This document shows positions 5,162 to 6,713 of a stretch of 6,713 bases of DNA, in pieces. The translations under genes were made by a program, and so were the position numbers. Positions within the stretch are counted from its first letter, which is position 1, and the number at the start of each line of letters is the position of its first letter. The notes under the pieces are model-generated. The model did no database searches. It worked only from the letters and a program-made list of their open reading frames with translations, and was not told where the DNA came from. The stretch spans positions 1 to 6,713 of the forward strand of contig ONSE01000116.1 in assembly GCA_900320415.1 (NCBI GenBank), written 5' to 3'. The DNA comes from an uncultured Eubacteriales bacterium. Its GTDB lineage: Bacteria; Bacillota; Clostridia; Oscillospirales; Acutalibacteraceae.

Positions 5162-6541
5162 TTATTCCGTTTCCTCCGCCTGCGCGACCTTCATCATGAT
5201 GGCGCACTCCATGCGCTTTTTGAACAGCTCACAGCCGTATGCGTAAATACCGCTGATGGAGCCGGTGGCGTGGTAGGCGTTAGCGGCACAGCCGCCGCTG
5301 CAGTACAGCCTTGCCCAGCAATCCCTGCAAGCCTCCCTGGCGTAGGCATTGCAGAGCTTGAACTCGTCCTGCACCTCTTTATTGCTCACGCCGTTCCGGA
5401 TATCCCCCAGCCTGTATTTTTCATCGCCGACAAACTGGTGGCAGGGGTACAAGTCACCCCACGGCGTTACCGCCATATACTCCGTTCCTGAGCCGCAGCC
5501 CGATACGCGCTTATAAATGCACGGGCCGCCCGTGAGGTCGATCATATAGTGATAGAAGGTCAGCGGTCTGCCCTCCTTCTCTCTCCTGAGCATCTCCTTC
5601 GCGAGGATCTCGTACTGCTCAAACAGCACGGGCAGATCGTCGTAGGTCAGCGCATAGGGATCGTCGGGAGCGCAGACGACAGGCTCCATCGAAAGCTCGG
5701 TAAAGCCGAGGTCAGCCATGTGAAAAATATCGTTGGTAAAATCGGTGTTGTTGTGTGTGAAGGTGCCTCTGACATAATAGCCCCTGTTGCCGCGCCGCTT
5801 CACAAACTCCTGAAACTTGGGCACGATGATATCATAACTGCCCTTGCCGCTGACGGTCTTGCGGAGTTTGTCGTGAATCTCCTTTCTTCCGTCAAGACTG
5901 AGAACAACATTGTGACATTCCCTGTTGGCAAACTCGATCACGTCGTCATCCACCAGCATACCGTTGGTGGTAAGGGTGAAACGGAAATTCTTATTGTGCT
6001 GCTTTTCGATGCTTCTGGCGTAGGCGACGATCTCCTTGACGACCTCGAAGTTCATCAGCGGCTCGCCGCCGAAGAAGTCAACCTCAAGATTGACGCGGCT
6101 GCCCGAGTTCTCTATCAGAAAATCAATCGCTCTCTTGCCCACCTCAAGACTCATCAGAGCGCGCTCGCCGTGGTATTTTCCCTGGCTCGCAAAGCAATAC
6201 TCACAGTTGAGGTTGCAGGTGTGGGCAATATGCAGGCAAAGCGCCTTGATGACCGTGTTTCTCTTTTTGAAATCAAAGGCGATGTCCTCGTACTGATCGG
6301 CGGTAAACAGCTTTCCCGTGTCCTTTAGTTCACTGACGTCGGCGATGCAATCCCTGATCTCCTCCTCGGTGATCTCGGGAGAATCCGCGTATTTTTCGAG
6401 CATGGCGGCGACGATCTCATCCGCGCCGCTGCTTTCGTACATGGCGATCACATCATACGCCAAATCATCAACGACATGAACGCTGCCGCTGTAAACATCG
6501 AGGACAATGTTATAGCCGTTGAGCTTATACTGATGTATCAT
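5162..6541 (-). CDS. scfB: SCIFF peptide maturase, radical SAM/SPASM thioether-forming enzyme
   Basis: This 459-residue cytoplasmic enzyme should form Cys-derived thioether cross-links in the adjacent SCIFF peptide, using S-adenosylmethionine and three [4Fe-4S] clusters. Residues 1-80 resemble the PqqD-like RiPP recognition element that binds the leader in the homologue CteB. The radical SAM core has CNLNCEYC (C109, C113, C116) and GGEP (158-161). The SPASM region holds C341, C349 and C367 (C-x12-G-x4-C), C397, then C405-x2-C408-x5-C414-x3-C418, and C437. This is the complete ligand set for two auxiliary clusters. Length and order match the SCIFF maturase family, and the peptide gene immediately upstream confirms the assignment. 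AGGAGA at 6550-6555 lies eight bases before the ATG. Its transcript probably ends at the terminator near 5027-5057. No damage is seen. Confidence 0.95.
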   Translation of the reverse strand: MIHQYKLNGYNIVLDVYSGSVHVVDDLAYDVIAMYESSGADEIVAAMLEKYADSPEITEEEIRDCIADVSELKDTGKLFTADQYEDIAFDFKKRNTVIKALCLHIAHTCNLNCEYCFASQGKYHGERALMSLEVGKRAIDFLIENSGSRVNLEVDFFGGEPLMNFEVVKEIVAYARSIEKQHNKNFRFTLTTNGMLVDDDVIEFANRECHNVVLSLDGRKEIHDKLRKTVSGKGSYDIIVPKFQEFVKRRGNRGYYVRGTFTHNNTDFTNDIFHMADLGFTELSMEPVVCAPDDPYALTYDDLPVLFEQYEILAKEMLRREKEGRPLTFYHYMIDLTGGPCIYKRVSGCGSGTEYMAVTPWGDLYPCHQFVGDEKYRLGDIRNGVSNKEVQDEFKLCNAYAREACRDCWARLYCSGGCAANAYHATGSISGIYAYGCELFKKRMECAIMMKVAQAEETE

Positions 6542-6560
6542 AATACAGTTCTCCTGACAA

Positions 6561-6602
6561 AAGGAACGCCGTTAAACCTAAAGGCATAACGGCGTGATCC
6601 TT
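6561..6602 (-). other. Intercistronic hairpin between scfA and scfB, possible attenuator or processing element
   Basis: The stem pairs ACGCCGTTA (6566-6574) with TAACGGCGT (6587-6595) around a 12-base loop. It is extended by AAGGA (6561-6565) pairing with TCCTT (6598-6602) across a two-base bulge. Read on the minus strand, the base of the stem runs into CCTTTT just before the maturase SD (6555-6550). The U-run is short, so partial termination or RNA processing is likelier than a full stop. Either would leave more peptide message than maturase message. Confidence 0.7.
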
Positions 6603-6616
6603 CATTGTAAACAAAA

Positions 6617-6713
6617 TTATTTCTCGAGGCACTTCTCGCACTGCTGGTTCGCAACACCGCAGGAAGTCTTGCAAGCGGACTGGCAGGAGGTCTGGCACTC
6701 GCCGCAGCCGCCG
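6617..6713 (-). CDS. scfA: SCIFF ranthipeptide precursor, C-terminal 31 residues (5' end outside window)
   Basis: The frame ends at TAA (6619-6617) and runs off the right edge; one further base of an incomplete codon is present. Visible residues begin GGCGECQTSCQSACKTSC and continue GVANQQCEKCLEK. The CGECQTSCQSACKTSC core identifies the SCIFF family ('six cysteines in forty-five residues'), the ribosomal peptide substrate of the maturase encoded 75 bases downstream. Missing is the N-terminal leader, normally about 15-20 residues. Two departures from the usual pattern are seen. The residue after the fifth cysteine is Gly (codon 6656-6658), where cross-linked homologues have Thr. There is also a seventh Cys (codon 6629-6631) three residues after the sixth. 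The mature product's role is uncertain; related ranthipeptides have been linked to quorum sensing and metabolic control in clostridia. Confidence 0.93.
   Translation of the reverse strand, partial: GGCGECQTSCQSACKTSCGVANQQCEKCLEK

Noticed and set aside
5549..6328. Long plus-strand open frame (259 codons) antisense to the SCIFF maturase
   Set aside because: It lies wholly inside a well-supported gene on the other strand, has no SD or family resemblance, and its composition is what the codon bias of the maturase would produce.

Overview
The window looks like chromosomal DNA from a Gram-positive clostridium, probably from the Oscillospiraceae/Lachnospiraceae range. The evidence is the gene content: a SCIFF ranthipeptide with its radical SAM/SPASM maturase (a near-signature of Clostridia), strong AGGAGG-type ribosome binding sites, a lipoprotein-anchored metal-binding protein, and moderate GC with consensus SigA-type promoters. 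No mobile element, CRISPR array, tRNA or rRNA was seen. Genes are tightly packed and nearly every base is accounted for.

Layout, left to right. (1) Bases 1-324, plus strand: the last 107 residues of a MocR-type (GntR/aminotransferase) regulator or related PLP aminotransferase, closed by a hairpin terminator. (2) Bases 359-3299, minus strand: a four-gene metal-uptake operon transcribed Fur-family regulator > solute-binding lipoprotein > ABC ATPase > ABC-3 permease, with 3-nt, 17-nt and 1-nt-overlap junctions. Its promoter at 3337-3365 is near consensus. It sits between two 21-bp 10-1-10 palindromes, one perfect and one imperfect, which look like operators for the regulator the operon encodes. 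(3) Bases 3503-5023, plus strand and divergent: an alanine/glycine:cation symporter (AGCS family) with its own extended -10 promoter and a strong bidirectional terminator. (4) Bases 5162-6713, minus strand: the SCIFF system. The peptide gene is cut by the right edge, so only its last 31 residues are visible. It is followed by an intercistronic hairpin and the 459-residue maturase.

How they work together: the metal operon reads as a self-contained homeostatic loop. The regulator senses metal (Zn most likely, Mn or Fe possible) and should shut off its own promoter; the lipoprotein captures metal outside the membrane, and the ATPase and permease bring it in. Both the regulator and the binding protein have unusual metal-ligand residues, so the metal should be treated as open. 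In the SCIFF locus the maturase should install thioether cross-links in the Cys-rich peptide. This peptide has Gly where the mapped acceptor Thr of characterised SCIFF peptides would lie, and it has a seventh cysteine near the C terminus. These are the most interesting departures in the window. The symporter shows no evident link to either system.
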